Shown here piece by piece: positions 1 through 10,693 of a DNA stretch of 64,000 nt (position 1 is the first letter of the stretch; each line of letters opens with the position of its first letter). The stretch is taken from the NCBI GenBank assembly GCA_029817715.1, contig JARUPY010000396.1:2790001-2854000 (forward strand), in the 5' to 3' direction. The notes below the pieces were generated by a model. The model saw only the letters and a program-made list of their open reading frames with translations, made no database searches and was not told where the DNA came from. The position numbers were made by a program, and so were the translations under genes. This DNA is from Melastoma dodecandrum (Eukaryota > Streptophyta > Magnoliopsida > Myrtales > Melastomataceae).

Positions 1-948
1 TTACTTTGGCATGAGATGGGTTCCGTGACCCACCACACCGCCATTGTCAAATCATCAATATTAAAGAATTATTTCTAGTTTTGGATGGCACGTAGCAATG
101 CTATCTCGCTAGCCTAGTCTATAATACATTATAATAATTAATTAATTAATATAATTAAAATATAATAATTATTATAATATTATATCATTATAAAATCTTT
201 CGTCTTAAAACTTAGATTAAATTAAATCCAAAACTAGAATTTATTGCTTCCGATATTTCAGAATAAATTTGTAGTCCAACAAATTCTAATTCTGAAAATT
301 TATACTTTTAATTCTAATACATTAGAATCAAGTAATCAATATTCGTGTCAACGTGCTTTTGCGTGCGACCCTCTAGGTTCTATATACGAAGGCAATGTAC
401 ATCCATACATAGACTGAGGTAACCGTCTAGCAACAGTTTTCAGTCACCCAACGTAATAGAATATTGGTCATGAACCAAAACCACTATGAACCGATTTCTG
501 TGTAATTCATTCTCTTCATCTCACCGACATCCTGATTAATTCAGTGCATCATATGTCATCACTGAATTAATCATTTTACTTGATTTCTGAGATATAATAG
601 ATCTTAACTTGAATGATAAACATTCCTCCACGGCCGTGTGTTTAAAATCACTAATATCTCAATCAAGAGGCCAGGATGTCAATTCTCTAATCCAAGAGAT
701 CGATGAATCCTATATTGACTCAACACTATCCTCTTACGCTTCGCTGCACACCCAATAACCGTATTACTCACAATCCGATTAAAGATTGCTTTTAACGGCA
801 TCAAAGTGAACAACTCCACGCATAGAATAAATGGAGGTCTCAAGTCAGGAGATCAGTTACACCCGTTCAACAAGAGAAGTGACCAATGACACCTAATATG
901 TGGTATTCTCCATAAACGGGTCCTGTCCAGTGTACCCTAAACTTAGGC
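1..948. other. Left-edge intergenic DNA, no gene recognised
   Basis: AT-rich stretch with no supportable coding region. The part from about 340 to 890 reads like decayed moderate-GC repeat sequence, but I could not assign it to an element class: I see no LTR ends, poly-A tail or target-site duplication. Homology with the second copy of the duplicated block starts only at about 949. Confidence 0.5.
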
Positions 949-1148
949 AACGAAATTCCACGGGACAATTCTTCCATGAGAACCACAATAATTTTGAGAG
1001 AAAACTACTTTCTTCGCATTCTCCAACAAAGCTGCTTCCTCCGTGCAATTCCATGAACCTTAGACCCGAAAGACTTGACATTTCTACGGAAGTGAAATCG
1101 TGGGCATAATTTGAATCGAGCTTTAGAGCTTTTAACGTGACTTGTTCC
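949..1148 (-). pseudogene. LRR exon fragment of the copy-1 TIR-NBS-LRR gene
   Basis: The minus-strand translation corresponds to the first LRR exon of the copy-2 TNL gene (17,248-17,532), including the stretch VKALKLDSNYAHDFTSVEM. It is cut at about 949, the left edge of the duplication, so the rest of this exon and all later LRR exons are absent. The acceptor side at 1,148/1,149 is kept. No complete resistance protein can be made from it. Confidence 0.85.
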
Positions 1149-1195
1149 CTGAAATAAAAAACCAGCAGTTGGGAGGTGATCAGCACTATACGAAT

Positions 1196-1801
1196 CTATA
1201 CATATATATGGTAGACTGCATCTGTCCTCTTTTGGCCGAAAAAGAAGAATACGATATCAAGAAAGAATTCTTTTTCCTCATCATTGAGTACCTCGTAACT
1301 CGACCCCTTCATCTTGGAAACCTTTTTCAGGGCTTCCCGCCACTTCCACGCCGTGTCGTGGCCGTAGCACACCTCATGATAGAGAAGGTCCTTGGCATAC
1401 AACTCAGTCGTCAGCTTCACGTCCTCTGGCTCCACGTCAAAGAAAACCGGAAGGATTTCCTTGCTGTTTGATTTCGTGGCACAATCAACCATCTGAGCCA
1501 GTTCAATGAGGCACCACTTGCTGGAGGCATAGTTCCTGGAGAAGATAGGTACATATAACTTGGAGGAGTCGATTGCTGCCTTGAGCTCATCCCCAATATT
1601 TTCACCTGCACAAAGCTCCTCGTCATCCATAAAAACGCGAATACCATCCGATGTCAGGAATTCGTATAGGCAGTCGACGAAGTTGTCGCGGATGTCGGAA
1701 CCCCTGAAGCTGAGGAAGGCATCGTACGCCTCACTTGATGATGTGCCGGAAGCATTGGGCTGCGCACTCACGGAGGAGTCGGAGATTCTCTTTCTCTCCA
1801 T
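1196..1801 (-). CDS. TIR-only remnant of a TIR-NBS-LRR resistance gene (201 aa, intact frame)
   Basis: The 201-residue frame starts at MERKRIS, as in copy 2. It holds a full TIR domain at about residues 24-165: AFLSFRGSD at the start, and SSKWCLIELAQMV, whose Glu is the position known to be catalytic in TIR NADases. After KKVSKMKG the frame jumps straight into a short piece of the NB-ARC exon (SSYEVLNDEEKE, FFFFGQ) and then stops. Against copy 2, one deletion removes the TIR-exon end, the intron and most of the NB-ARC exon, and another removes the end of that exon. Many substitutions separate the two TIR domains. It may be a pseudogene, or it may make a TIR-only protein; TIR-only proteins are an accepted plant immune class. 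Expression is unknown. Confidence 0.6.
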   Translation of the reverse strand: MERKRISDSSVSAQPNASGTSSSEAYDAFLSFRGSDIRDNFVDCLYEFLTSDGIRVFMDDEELCAGENIGDELKAAIDSSKLYVPIFSRNYASSKWCLIELAQMVDCATKSNSKEILPVFFDVEPEDVKLTTELYAKDLLYHEVCYGHDTAWKWREALKKVSKMKGSSYEVLNDEEKEFFLDIVFFFFGQKRTDAVYHIYV

Positions 1802-2493
1802 GGATAGAGGAAACGAGGGCGGTTCGTCAAGATGCAGGAAGTTTCCTTCTAATTTGCTTGGAAAAGTTCAAAGTAAGAAAGGACAAAACTCTTGCTTAAT
1901 TGAGGAAGGTTCAAGGAAGCTTCCCTGGTGACCAGAGAGAGTTGATTACTGTCCTCCACTACACCTTCTCAATTACAATCAGGGAGGTTGAAGGAAGCTT
2001 CCCTGGAGAAAGTTTGTCTTGTCCAGAAAAGAGAGTTGATTATTGTCCTCCACTACACCTTCCCAATAATTACAATCAGGGAGGTTCACGGAAGCTTCCC
2101 AGGAGAAAGTTTTTGTTGACCAGAGAGAGTTGATTACTGTCGTCCACTTCCACTTCCTTCCCAATTACAATCAGCAGATGACTTACTACCAGTCAGTGAG
2201 ACACCAGCTGAAGTGGCGGCCCCAGGAACTCCTCGGGGTTCCACGAGTATGAAGACACGTCCCAGGCTTCTCCGACATTCGAAAACATGAGGATCAAAAT
2301 CAACATGTTGCCTTCAGAAACTCGAATTTGAAATGACGGGCATACAAAATTTTGTTTTCTACTCCATTCTCATCTTTCCATATCATTTCTCTGTCTGCTT
2401 ATTTCATGTTTTTAACTACCAAATCCAATGCAAAACACGGCTTAACGAACACGTTGATTTATACACACCGTCCTCTTTCCTTGTCCCTTCTTC

Positions 2494-3672
2494 TCAAACA
2501 GGGGATGACAGCAAATGCCTGGCCTTCATCTTATGGATAGCGCCAGCAGGGTCCAGGCTCTTCGAGCACGTCCACGTGCAGTTCTTTATCGTCCTGCACC
2601 AGTACAACTTCCTCATGTCGTCTGTCATCGGACGAGAGGCTTTTATCGTCCTGCACCAGTACATCTTCCTCATGTCGTCTGTCATCGCCCTCAGCCTCTC
2701 GTCTGCATATTCGTCTCGACTGTACCTCAGTTCCAGTTACGATCAATGGATTGGAATTATGTTCCAATCTTTCTTTTTATGGGATACCGAATGATTCATA
2801 CCTGTCGGAGATCCATCTCTAGGCGTGGATCAGTGGAGCCGGCCCCAGGAACTCCTTAGGGTTCCACCAGTAGGGAGGGCGTGCCCCGCTACAACACGCG
2901 CAGAGTATGCACTCATACAGCCCGTCCAGCTTCTTTCTATCCTCGGGGCTCTGCCTAGATTCCCGTCCATCCTTGGGTGGTTGTCGCGTCTTAAGCCATG
3001 GCTCGATGGACCTGAACCATCGAAATAACATTGACCTCTCTTTCCGCACAAATAAAAGAAACAAGTCTAGGCTAAAAACCTGTATTGGTTGAAGAAGTTG
3101 GTGAGGTCGACCAAAAGGTCCTTGATAACAAACATGTGCGGCAGCGGGTGATCATTGTCGCCCTCCTCGTGTCGGGGTCAATCGGCTTGAGGCATGCGAC
3201 GGTGTTGGTCCCATCAATGTTCATGGAACACGAACCGCATATCCCCTCCCTGCACGACCTCCTGTAGCTCAAGGTCGAGTCATCCTCGGCTTTTATCTTC
3301 TGAAGTGCATCCAGTACCTGGAAACAGAATCCCACCAGGTCAATAATCTCAAACCCATATCCTGAAAGCCCTCCCGCCGTCTGCACAAACCACGGGGCCA
3401 CAGCTGGCGAGGTCGACGATGTATGACTGAAGATACGGCTTCCTGTTGGGTTCATCGGGCCTCCATCGGTAAATCTAGAACTCCTTGAGCAACTTCTCCT
3501 TGTCCCTGACGGCCCGAAACTCCTCTTGCACTTCCTCTGCATGTTTAATCCCCTTCGGATGCCCTTCCAAGACGGGGAACTTCCCGCCACTACCGTCGCT
3601 CACATCCCGGCCTCTGGACAACGCACCAACAACCTTGTCGACCCCTCCCCTGAACAGGACAGCCCTGGACAT
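2494..3672 (-). pseudogene. SDH2: Succinate dehydrogenase iron-sulfur subunit (SDH2) pseudogene, copy 1
   Basis: Family role: mitochondrial complex II subunit B, which passes electrons from FADH2 through 2Fe-2S, 4Fe-4S and 3Fe-4S clusters. Recognisable pieces are the 2Fe-2S motif [10 protein letters not shown], the run ACLKPI, the segment [15 protein letters not shown], the motif CILCACC and the C-terminal YWCRTIKNCTWTC. Four exons can be traced. Lesions: a CAG-to-TAG stop at 3,475-3,477 (after KEF, where copy 2 has KEFQIYRW); loss of one C in a C-run at about 3,146-3,148, which shifts the frame before PLPHMF; Cys to Arg at 2,879-2,881 in the CxxCxxCxxxC motif, removing a 3Fe-4S ligand; and a 57-bp in-frame tandem duplication near the C-terminus. 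It looks closest to the seed-type SDH2-3 branch, judged from memory only. Confidence 0.9.
2586..2687 (-). repeat. 57-bp tandem duplication inside the SDH2 pseudogene
   Basis: A 45-bp sequence starting at 2,586 recurs at 2,643 with one mismatch, separated by 12 bp that have no counterpart in copy 2 at this position. Copy 2 has a single unit. The insertion keeps the frame and would duplicate TDDMRK and YWCRTIK, adding 19 residues. It arose after the block duplicated. Confidence 0.9.
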
Positions 3673-4722
3673 CGTCTTGTCTCCGCATGCCTCCTTTCGG
3701 CCGCGACGTTTAATTAAACCCAAGCAAGTGCAGGTGTCTGCATGAACGAAACGTGTCCGGGGTCGTTCCACGACAAACCGGATTGAAATATTTTGGGCCC
3801 ACCGAGGATTTTTATCTGGGCTTTTCAAACGAAAGGCCCCCAGCCCAAATGTATATAACGTGATTTGTAAAGTTTGGGACGTGGGGACGTCAAAAACACG
3901 TGGTTCAAAACTCGGAAAGACGTGTGGATTTTGTTGATCATCGAATCTAATCGTGTTAAGGTTTAATTGTGCTAATTTAGACTTGTTTATTACTCGGCAG
4001 TAGATAGCTGTGAAATGAAATAAAGTATGGAAAATGTACGAAAGGAAAAATAGATGGGAATGTAAATGGGAATGGTATTCTCACGCTGAATTCCCTAACT
4101 TATTTGCCATACCAAATCATATATATATTTAGATATGGATGGAGATACGAAATTAAAAACGAATCTAGAAGTGTATAACTTGCACGAAGCCAACACATCA
4201 TTCAAAAGAGGAATATATATAATATATATACGTGTGTGGATAAAGATACGAAATTAAAAGCAAATCGCTCGTCAATTCAGATTGTTATCTAATGCAAAAA
4301 AATGATTAAGTAATTTAAAGTGACATGACCCAATCCAACGAAATATTGAATTATACATGGCATTGGGGATTCTAAATCTAAAAAATGGTGAGTTATTGAT
4401 TTTTTTTTATGTTGACCGACTTTTTGGTAAATCAAAATAGGAAATTAATCGAGTCAATTTTTATTTTGTCGTTATTTAATTTGTTGTATAATTTTATTAT
4501 TAAGTTTTATTTTTATGTTTTAGTGAAATTCAAATAAGTTAAGAACGAGAAAAAGAAAAAAGCAAAAGGAGAGAAAGAACGGAGGAGTTCTTGTTCATTT
4601 TCAAGAGATTCGCATAAAATAGATATTTTTTTTTCACTAACAAAAATAACTAATGATTTTAAAATTGCCATTTTAATAAAACGTGATATTCACCACAAAA
4701 ACCAGCAGGAGGAAGGAAAGAG
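3673..4722. other. Divergent intergenic region between SDH2 and RPB3 pseudogenes, copy 1
   Basis: This is AT-rich 5'-flanking DNA for two divergently oriented genes, alignable with copy 2 (21,076-22,321). It is shorter than copy 2: AT-rich pieces present near 21,830-22,000 and 22,130-22,200 are missing, as is part of the RPB3 5' leader. An in-frame upstream ATG for SDH2 exists at 3,828, but the ATG at 3,672 gives the better targeting-peptide-like start. Confidence 0.6.
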
Positions 4723-6242
4723 ATGGAAGGGATGATGGGGGGGAGTATCGTACCAGAGATTCCCCAAGGTCAAGCTCCGGGAGTTGAAGGATGACTACGC
4801 TAAGTTCGAGCTCCGCGACACCGACGTCAGCATGGCGAACGCCCTCCGCCGCGTCATGATCGCCGAGGTCCCCACCGTCGCCATCGACCTCGTCGAGATC
4901 GAGGTCAACTCCTCCGTCCTCAACGACGAGTTCATTGCCCACCGCCTCGGCCTCATCCCCCTCTCCAGCGACCGCGCCATGTCCATGCGCTTCTCCCGCG
5001 ACTGCGACTCCTGCGACGGCGACGGCCAGTGCGAGTTCTGCTCCGTCGAGTTCCACCTCCGTGCCAAGTGTATCGGAGACCATACCCTCGACGTCACCAG
5101 CAAGGACCTCATCAGCTCCGACCACACCGTCGTCCCCGTCGACTACTCCTCCGATTCCTTCTCCAACGACCCCTCCGATCGCATCCTTCCCCTCGTCTCC
5201 CTGCCTCCTTGCCCCGTGATTCTTTCTTGAGGAAACTTACTATAGCTGCTTGTTTCTCTTTAGGGGTATCATCATTGTGAAGCTGAGGAAGGGGCAGGAG
5301 CTTAGGCTAAGGGCTATAGCAAGGAAGGGCATCGGAAAGGATCATGCCAAGTGGTCCCCTGCCGCCAGTGACATTCATGTATGAACCGGATATTCACATC
5401 AATGAAGAGTTGATGGAAACTCTGACCCTAGAGGAGAAAGTGAGCTGGGTCGAGAGCAACCCAACCAAAGTATTCGACATTGATCCGAATACCGAGCAGG
5501 TTTGTCATTGCCTCCCATCTCCATTATTTCAGAATGGAATCTCCTGTTGGCTAGATTTTTATCATACGTCTACATAACATTTGTCAATCAGGCTAGCTTC
5601 TAGTGAGAACTCCTGATCCTTATCTTTGTGCCATTGCATTGTTAGTGCTTTTTCATGTAGCAAACATAGTCTGATCCAGTTCAGCTACGGTGGGTTGTTG
5701 TATCTCTGGTTGAAGAGAGTGGTCTGACTTTCTGAGCAGTTTCTGGTCCACTGTTGGCGACTAGAAAATTGTGGGCCTGCAGACAGAAAGTGTAGGAATT
5801 GCCCTGCTATAGACTCCTCATGCTTGCCATCTGTTGTAGTTTATATTCCAATAGATGATTGCATATTCCGTTTCAATTTGAAAAAGCTGGCAAAGTTGGC
5901 CGTTGAAAGTCAATTGGATTCGCTTTTAAGTTTTATCTGGCTAATCCTCTTTCTCCTTTTCTCCTGTAGGTGGTAGTGGTTGACCCCGAAGCATATACTT
6001 ATGATGATGAAGTGATTAAGAAGGCTGAGGCGATGGGGAAGCCAGGGCTTGTGGAGATCTACGCGAAAGAGGACAGTTTTATCTTCACTGTTGAATCAAC
6101 TGGTGCCATCAAAGCTTCGCAGTTGGTCATCAATGCTATCGAGATTTTGAAGCAGAAGCTTGATGCTGTTCGCTTATCTGAGGACACAGTTGAGGCTGAC
6201 GACCAATTCGGAGAGCTGGGTGCTCATATGCGTGGGGGCTGA
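4723..6242 (+). pseudogene. NRPB3: RNA polymerase II subunit RPB3 pseudogene, copy 1
   Basis: Its three exons match the intact copy at 22,322-23,848. Lesions relative to that copy: a G-run just after the start codon (4,737-4,743) has 7 G instead of 6, shifting the frame; a 7-bp deletion at about 5,178 removes the end of exon 1 and the first intron's GT donor; and a 2-bp deletion at about 5,365 shifts exon 2. Long stretches, such as [13 protein letters not shown] with the zinc-loop cysteines and the whole last exon (5,970-6,242, ending GAHMRGG), are otherwise nearly unchanged. This suggests recent loss of function. Confidence 0.93.
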
Positions 6243-6787
6243 CTCTTTTTTTTTTTTTTTTTTTTTTTGTAGCTCCTGTCTTCGGACTAAAGGCTGTCTA
6301 ATCATTGGTCTACGCTATGATACTTGCTTCTGGTGTGTAGTTTTACACTGAAAACCCAGCCGTCTTCTGTTGAATGGTTTTAATGTTATGGTTTAAGTGT
6401 TGATAAAAAGATCCTAGGCTGCAAGGTTACCTATTATTACCGTAAGGCATTAAGTTATCACACTTTCAAAAGCTACTTTATGTATATATATATATATATA
6501 TGTGATACAATCAAGTTAGTTCAATTTTTGTTATCTTAAGATAATTGAAAATTTCACCATCAGCCTCGGGAGTTCATTTTTTTTTTTAATTCGTGTTCAA
6601 AAGATTTTCGTACATCCAAATGTCCAAACAATCCAATAAGAAAACTATCCAACCAAAAGTTAAGATACAAAAAACGTTTATTCATTTCAGTTATTTTTCA
6701 ATTAACACACCCCGGCAGATTTTAGACATATCAACAACGTTTCAAGCTTTCTCCCGGGATTAAGGGATCGCTACGGATGGGGGCTCC
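6243..6787. other. Convergent 3' intergenic region, copy 1
   Basis: This is the 3' side of both the RPB3 pseudogene and the RNF10 pseudogene. It holds a long T-run at about 6,245-6,268 and a TA-dinucleotide run near 6,484-6,501; both differ in length from copy 2, as expected for slippage. No coding signal. Confidence 0.6.
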
Positions 6788-9700
6788 TTAATAGCGTCGA
6801 CCGCCTGCAGTCGACAAAAGCACCTGGCTAAACTTCTTCCCTTTCCTCGCCATCTCGTTCCCCTTGTTACCCGTTTCATGCCCTCCCACCGGTTTGCCTT
6901 TCGATATCATATTCGCAAAAGATGGCACGTTCGACGTGTTACTGCCCCCTGAAAGAAACCTCCCAAGCTGGGTCATGAAGCACCGTCCCAAGACAATGGA
7001 GGAACACTCGGACTCAAGATAAAATGTAAGAAACTACCTTTGATGGTAGTTGTTTGATCCACGGAATCCATTCCTTCCCTTTTCAAAGAGGGTGAGTCGT
7101 GCCCCGCAGCAAAACCGAGTCTAGTTGACATTAGAGAATGTCTTCCTCTCCCCATTCACCGGTGGACTTGTGGACAGGATTTTTGGTTGACACAAAGCTA
7201 AGGCAAGGCAATGCCAAACAACAGTGATTAGACTTCTTCACAATATAAAAGTTCTTAATGCCAATTGGAGCACGATTGGCAGCGAACCTTCGAAGTCGTC
7301 CTTGGAAAATGTTGGCGGACCAAAGGTTGAAGGCTGACCAATGTCAAATTGTACAGACAGAGGAATTTCAGCAGTGGCTTCAGCCTTGAGTTTTTCCTTC
7401 CTTTCCTGCAAACAGTGTAGATATAAGCAAGGTGGACTGTTTCAGAATTTCCAGGACCTGAAACCACAAATTCTATATCTCAACAAGGATTTCACACATA
7501 TTTTGATTAAGTCAAATCACATTTTCTAGGAGATAATATTTTTGGTAATCATTCAGGAGGATATTTTAGGTAAGTGTACTTCGCGAAAAGATCTGTATAA
7601 ACATAATTTCGGGAGAAATTTTATCTTCCCATTCCCAATCTAATTTTGGATCCCCTCAAGCAGACCCTGAGTTCAAAAGGTCTCTGGACCAATCACTCCC
7701 CGCCGAGGAAAGTAGTAAATACGATGAAATGATCTTTCTATGGAAAAAATAATCAATATAAACAAGTTAGGTCATGTATACCTTCTTGGCATTTCGCTTC
7801 CTCTCACTTTCACGCTTCTTGATCTCATCCACAAATGGAAGGAGGGCATCGCCAGGCAATACCTCACTAATGTCAATTTCACAGAGCTGATAAAGAAGAA
7901 AGCTATATATAAACAGATGCATTGCACCAATCTTGACTGCAACATTAATCTGTTGAAAAGAAAAGGGACAAGAACAAAAGAGCAAAGTATACCTGAAATG
8001 TTGTTGACAACGAGAAATGACCTAGATAACGGTAGCGTCTTCTCATAGCCTCTGTCTGTGTCACTGTCTCTAACTGCAATATTCTTCCACTTAATCTGCA
8101 ATAACAAAATTGTAGCACGCAGTCAACCCTCCAGATGAATTCCATTATCAATGTGAAAAAATACATAATATCACAACGCAGCGAGGATAGCTTTCCTCCA
8201 TCCCTTATCATCTTAAACTTCCCCATTATATATGTACAATCAATGGTCACAAGAAGTAGAGAGGCTAAGCAACTTCAAAGTGAAAACGAAGTGTGGGCTG
8301 GCCTATTGCCATTTTGGTTTCATTCACCCTACGACTGAGACCAATAATGTTGCAAGAAAATGCATATTACACCAGCAACTCAAGGAATCAATCAACAATT
8401 TAAGTGAGAGCCCTGAACCCGGCCAATCGAATAGACCCAATCCTTGTATTGATAGACCCTAGTTAACAATATGAAACTACTGGCTTTCCAAGGAAAGCAA
8501 TCAACGAATTAATCTTAATACTAAAAATATGTAAGAAAATAAGTATATGAACCTGTTTGGAAGCAGGACATAGCTTCCCCAATGGTGCAGAAGACACTTC
8601 ATATTGAGAGGATGGAGGATAATGTTCTGACCATCAACAGCCTAATTACAATACAACAAAATCATCATGCATAAAGGCATCTGACGGAATGATTATGTCT
8701 GAAAAGATAGTAATATGTAAAAGGGAATGTCTCCTCACTGAACATATAAAAGCAGCTTTTATAACAGTTCAGTGCAAAGCATTTAGAATAATAAACGGAA
8801 CAAGAAACTGCAGTCTCACAGCAACTATTAAAGCTTTATTTGCTTATTGTGCAAATATGCAGAAAATTGCAGATAATATTCACATAAGCAACATATAATT
8901 ACATATTAATGAAAGAGAATTGAGCGAGAATAGACACTGGAACCTTTCAACCTGTATCTATTCAAAATATAAATTCTACCCATCATAAAAAAGCACAAAA
9001 TATGAACAGCACACTCAGAGTCCAAAAACTTCAGTAAGTCCTGATTGAATGGATTTGATGCAAGCAAGCATATGTTACTCTACCCAGGGCTGTAGACAAT
9101 AAACTAGAGATGCAACAAAAATATTGTCCAAGGAATATACAACAACACATTTTTGCTTCTCTACACCCCTTACCTGGTAGAAACTATATGAGTCATGGTT
9201 CTTTATGTCTCTAAATCTACTCGAGTGTCCTTCCAAACATTTATATTCCTCACATGATGATGATAGCTCTACAGTATTTTCTTCAGGACGGGGGCTTGTG
9301 CCAGCTGTTTGATCAAATGGAAATGCTTCATCAGACTCCTCCAGCTTTGGCTGAGCTATTAACTTCTCTTCAAAATCAGCTTCAGGTATATCATTTCTTA
9401 CTTCAGGATTTTCCCTCTTTATCGAAGCAAAACCAATAGGAGGTGGAGAACAAGATTCTGAACCCGAGTTTGCACATTTCAAGGAATTACTACCATGCAA
9501 AACACGTTGTTCATTCCAATATTTCTTTCGCTTCTTCAATTCATCCATCGCAGCTGACACATACGGAAGTTTCTCCATATCATCTACAAGACCTGACTCT
9601 GCTTTAGCAAACCAACCATCGAGATCAGACATGGCTTCTCGAACAGACAAATCCACATCTGACGTGAATGTAAATTTTGAAAACAGAGAAGTCGCCACAC

Positions 9701-10364
9701 TACTGCATGCAATCAAATGATTTTCTTCATGGTTTTTTTCGGTGAGGACATATGAATCCTTTTGTCTAGTCAAAAGCATAAAATTTATTGTATCCCCAAC
9801 TGAGTAGTGCTTCACCATTTCAATCTGGACAGTACACAGCTACCTTTGGGATATCATGATGAAACATGGAGGACATCTTTTAAAGGTCTCTCCTTTCTGC
9901 TCAACATCACCCATCAACAAGTATTGAAGAACACATGGGAAACAGAAAATATGACCACAGGGGGTGATTTGGGGGCAAAGGGGGTGCTCCAAACAAATTG
10001 GGCATTGCACAGAGAGAGAGGTGTAATGCCTAACACACAAGATATCCTCCCACTGTAACATCTTATCGGGATCTAGAGAGTCATTCTCCACATTTCCAGT
10101 GTCAAGAACAACAAACTTGTAATTTGCCTGCAGAAACAAATCCTTATTGTAAGGCCTTATCTTCTGCTGCCTTCGAGGAGGAGGAGTAGGCCTATACTGA
10201 GGACGAGAGATAGGATCATAGTGGAAGTTCAACAAGTGATTCCCACTTATCATATTCGATTTCCTTCCTCCTGATGAGGGACTACTGCCTGACCCATCCA
10301 CAGAACCAGCAACATGCTGATTCCTGGGAGCTAAATTAGCTCCAGACATCTTCCACTTGGCCTG
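6788..10364 (-). pseudogene. RNF10-like RING finger gene, 5'-truncated pseudogene (copy 1)
   Basis: It aligns with exons 3-9 of the intact copy at 24,389-28,686. The two N-terminal exons and the start of exon 3 are missing because the duplicated block ends at 10,364. Further lesions: GAG to TAG at 9,840-9,842, just after the RING (SQR then stop, where copy 2 has SQREL), and an extra T near 7,125 that breaks the frame of the penultimate exon. In the RING itself RCPLC has become RCPPC. The C-terminal exon, ending LLSTAGGRRY, is still open. Confidence 0.92.
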
Positions 10365-10693
10365 CGATATCGGACTCGGGGGAGATAACCGTGGAGGGAA
10401 GGGTGAAGGACGGGATCCCACACCTGACAAGGGTGGGGGGGTTCGAGGTGGACGTGAGCCTGGAAGGGAGCATCATACTGTGCAGGCAGGTGGATCAGCC
10501 GGGGATGATAGGTAAGGTGGGGAGCATACTGGGGGAGGAGAACGTGAACGTGAGCTTCATGAGCGTGGGGAGGATAGCACCGAGAAAGCAGGCAGTGATG
10601 GCGATAGGTGTGGACGACCAGCCTAGCAGGGAGACGCTGAAGAAGATCGGGGATATCCCAGCGGTGGAGGAGTTCGTCTTCCTCAAGTTATGA
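10364..10693 (+). pseudogene. PGDH: 3' terminal fragment of D-3-phosphoglycerate dehydrogenase (ACT domain)
   Basis: The frame from the junction reads AISDSGEIT, then EGRVKDGIPHLT, then the C-terminal ACT regulatory domain (GSIILCRQVDQPGMIGKVGS, NVSFMSVGRIAPRKQ, EEFVFLKL stop). This is the conserved end of plastid phosphoglycerate dehydrogenase, first enzyme of the phosphorylated serine pathway. Only the last 109 residues or so are present. The catalytic and NAD-binding domains are missing, and the reading frame starts exactly where RNF10 homology ends. No promoter or start codon belongs to it. It is a relic at a rearrangement breakpoint. Confidence 0.88.

Larger units (their letters stand above)
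949..10364. repeat. Segmental duplication, copy 1 (degenerate copy)
   Basis: This block is a direct repeat of 17,334-27,984. It has the same order and orientation of genes (TNL, SDH2, RPB3, RNF10) and near-identical introns and intergenic DNA. The coordinate offset changes stepwise (17,459 near 2,333; 17,402 near 2,907; 17,600 near 7,255; 17,621 near 9,075), which marks indels between the copies. The left edge lies inside an LRR exon of the TNL gene. The right edge is a sharp junction at about 10,361-10,364 to unrelated phosphoglycerate dehydrogenase sequence. This copy is about 9.4 kb against about 10.7 kb for copy 2 and carries most of the gene-breaking lesions. Confidence 0.95.

Noticed and set aside
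1..900. Possible retrotransposon remnant at the left edge
   Set aside because: The texture suggests a repeat, but no ends, coding motifs or target duplication are visible within the window, so no element is claimed.
1142..2133. Plus-strand open frames opposite the TIR exon and in the following repeats
   Set aside because: They mirror the minus-strand TIR coding sequence and low-complexity flanks, have no family similarity, and are not kept between the two block copies.
3072..3590. A single 172-residue SDH2-like minus-strand frame
   Set aside because: It joins two exons through an unspliced intron and then runs out of frame after ACLKPI. The first part ([14 protein letters not shown]) is the wrong frame of exon 1, so it is not a real protein.
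4673..5125. Acidic, Val/Gly-rich minus-strand frame opposite RPB3 exon 1 (also at 22,253-22,789)
   Set aside because: It arises from the strongly GC-biased third codon positions of the RPB3 exon on the other strand. It looks long only because of that bias.
7740..8250. Small frames on both strands within the RNF10 introns
   Set aside because: Present in both block copies only because the introns are copied. None has a known domain, and they overlap the true minus-strand RNF10 exons in wrong frames.
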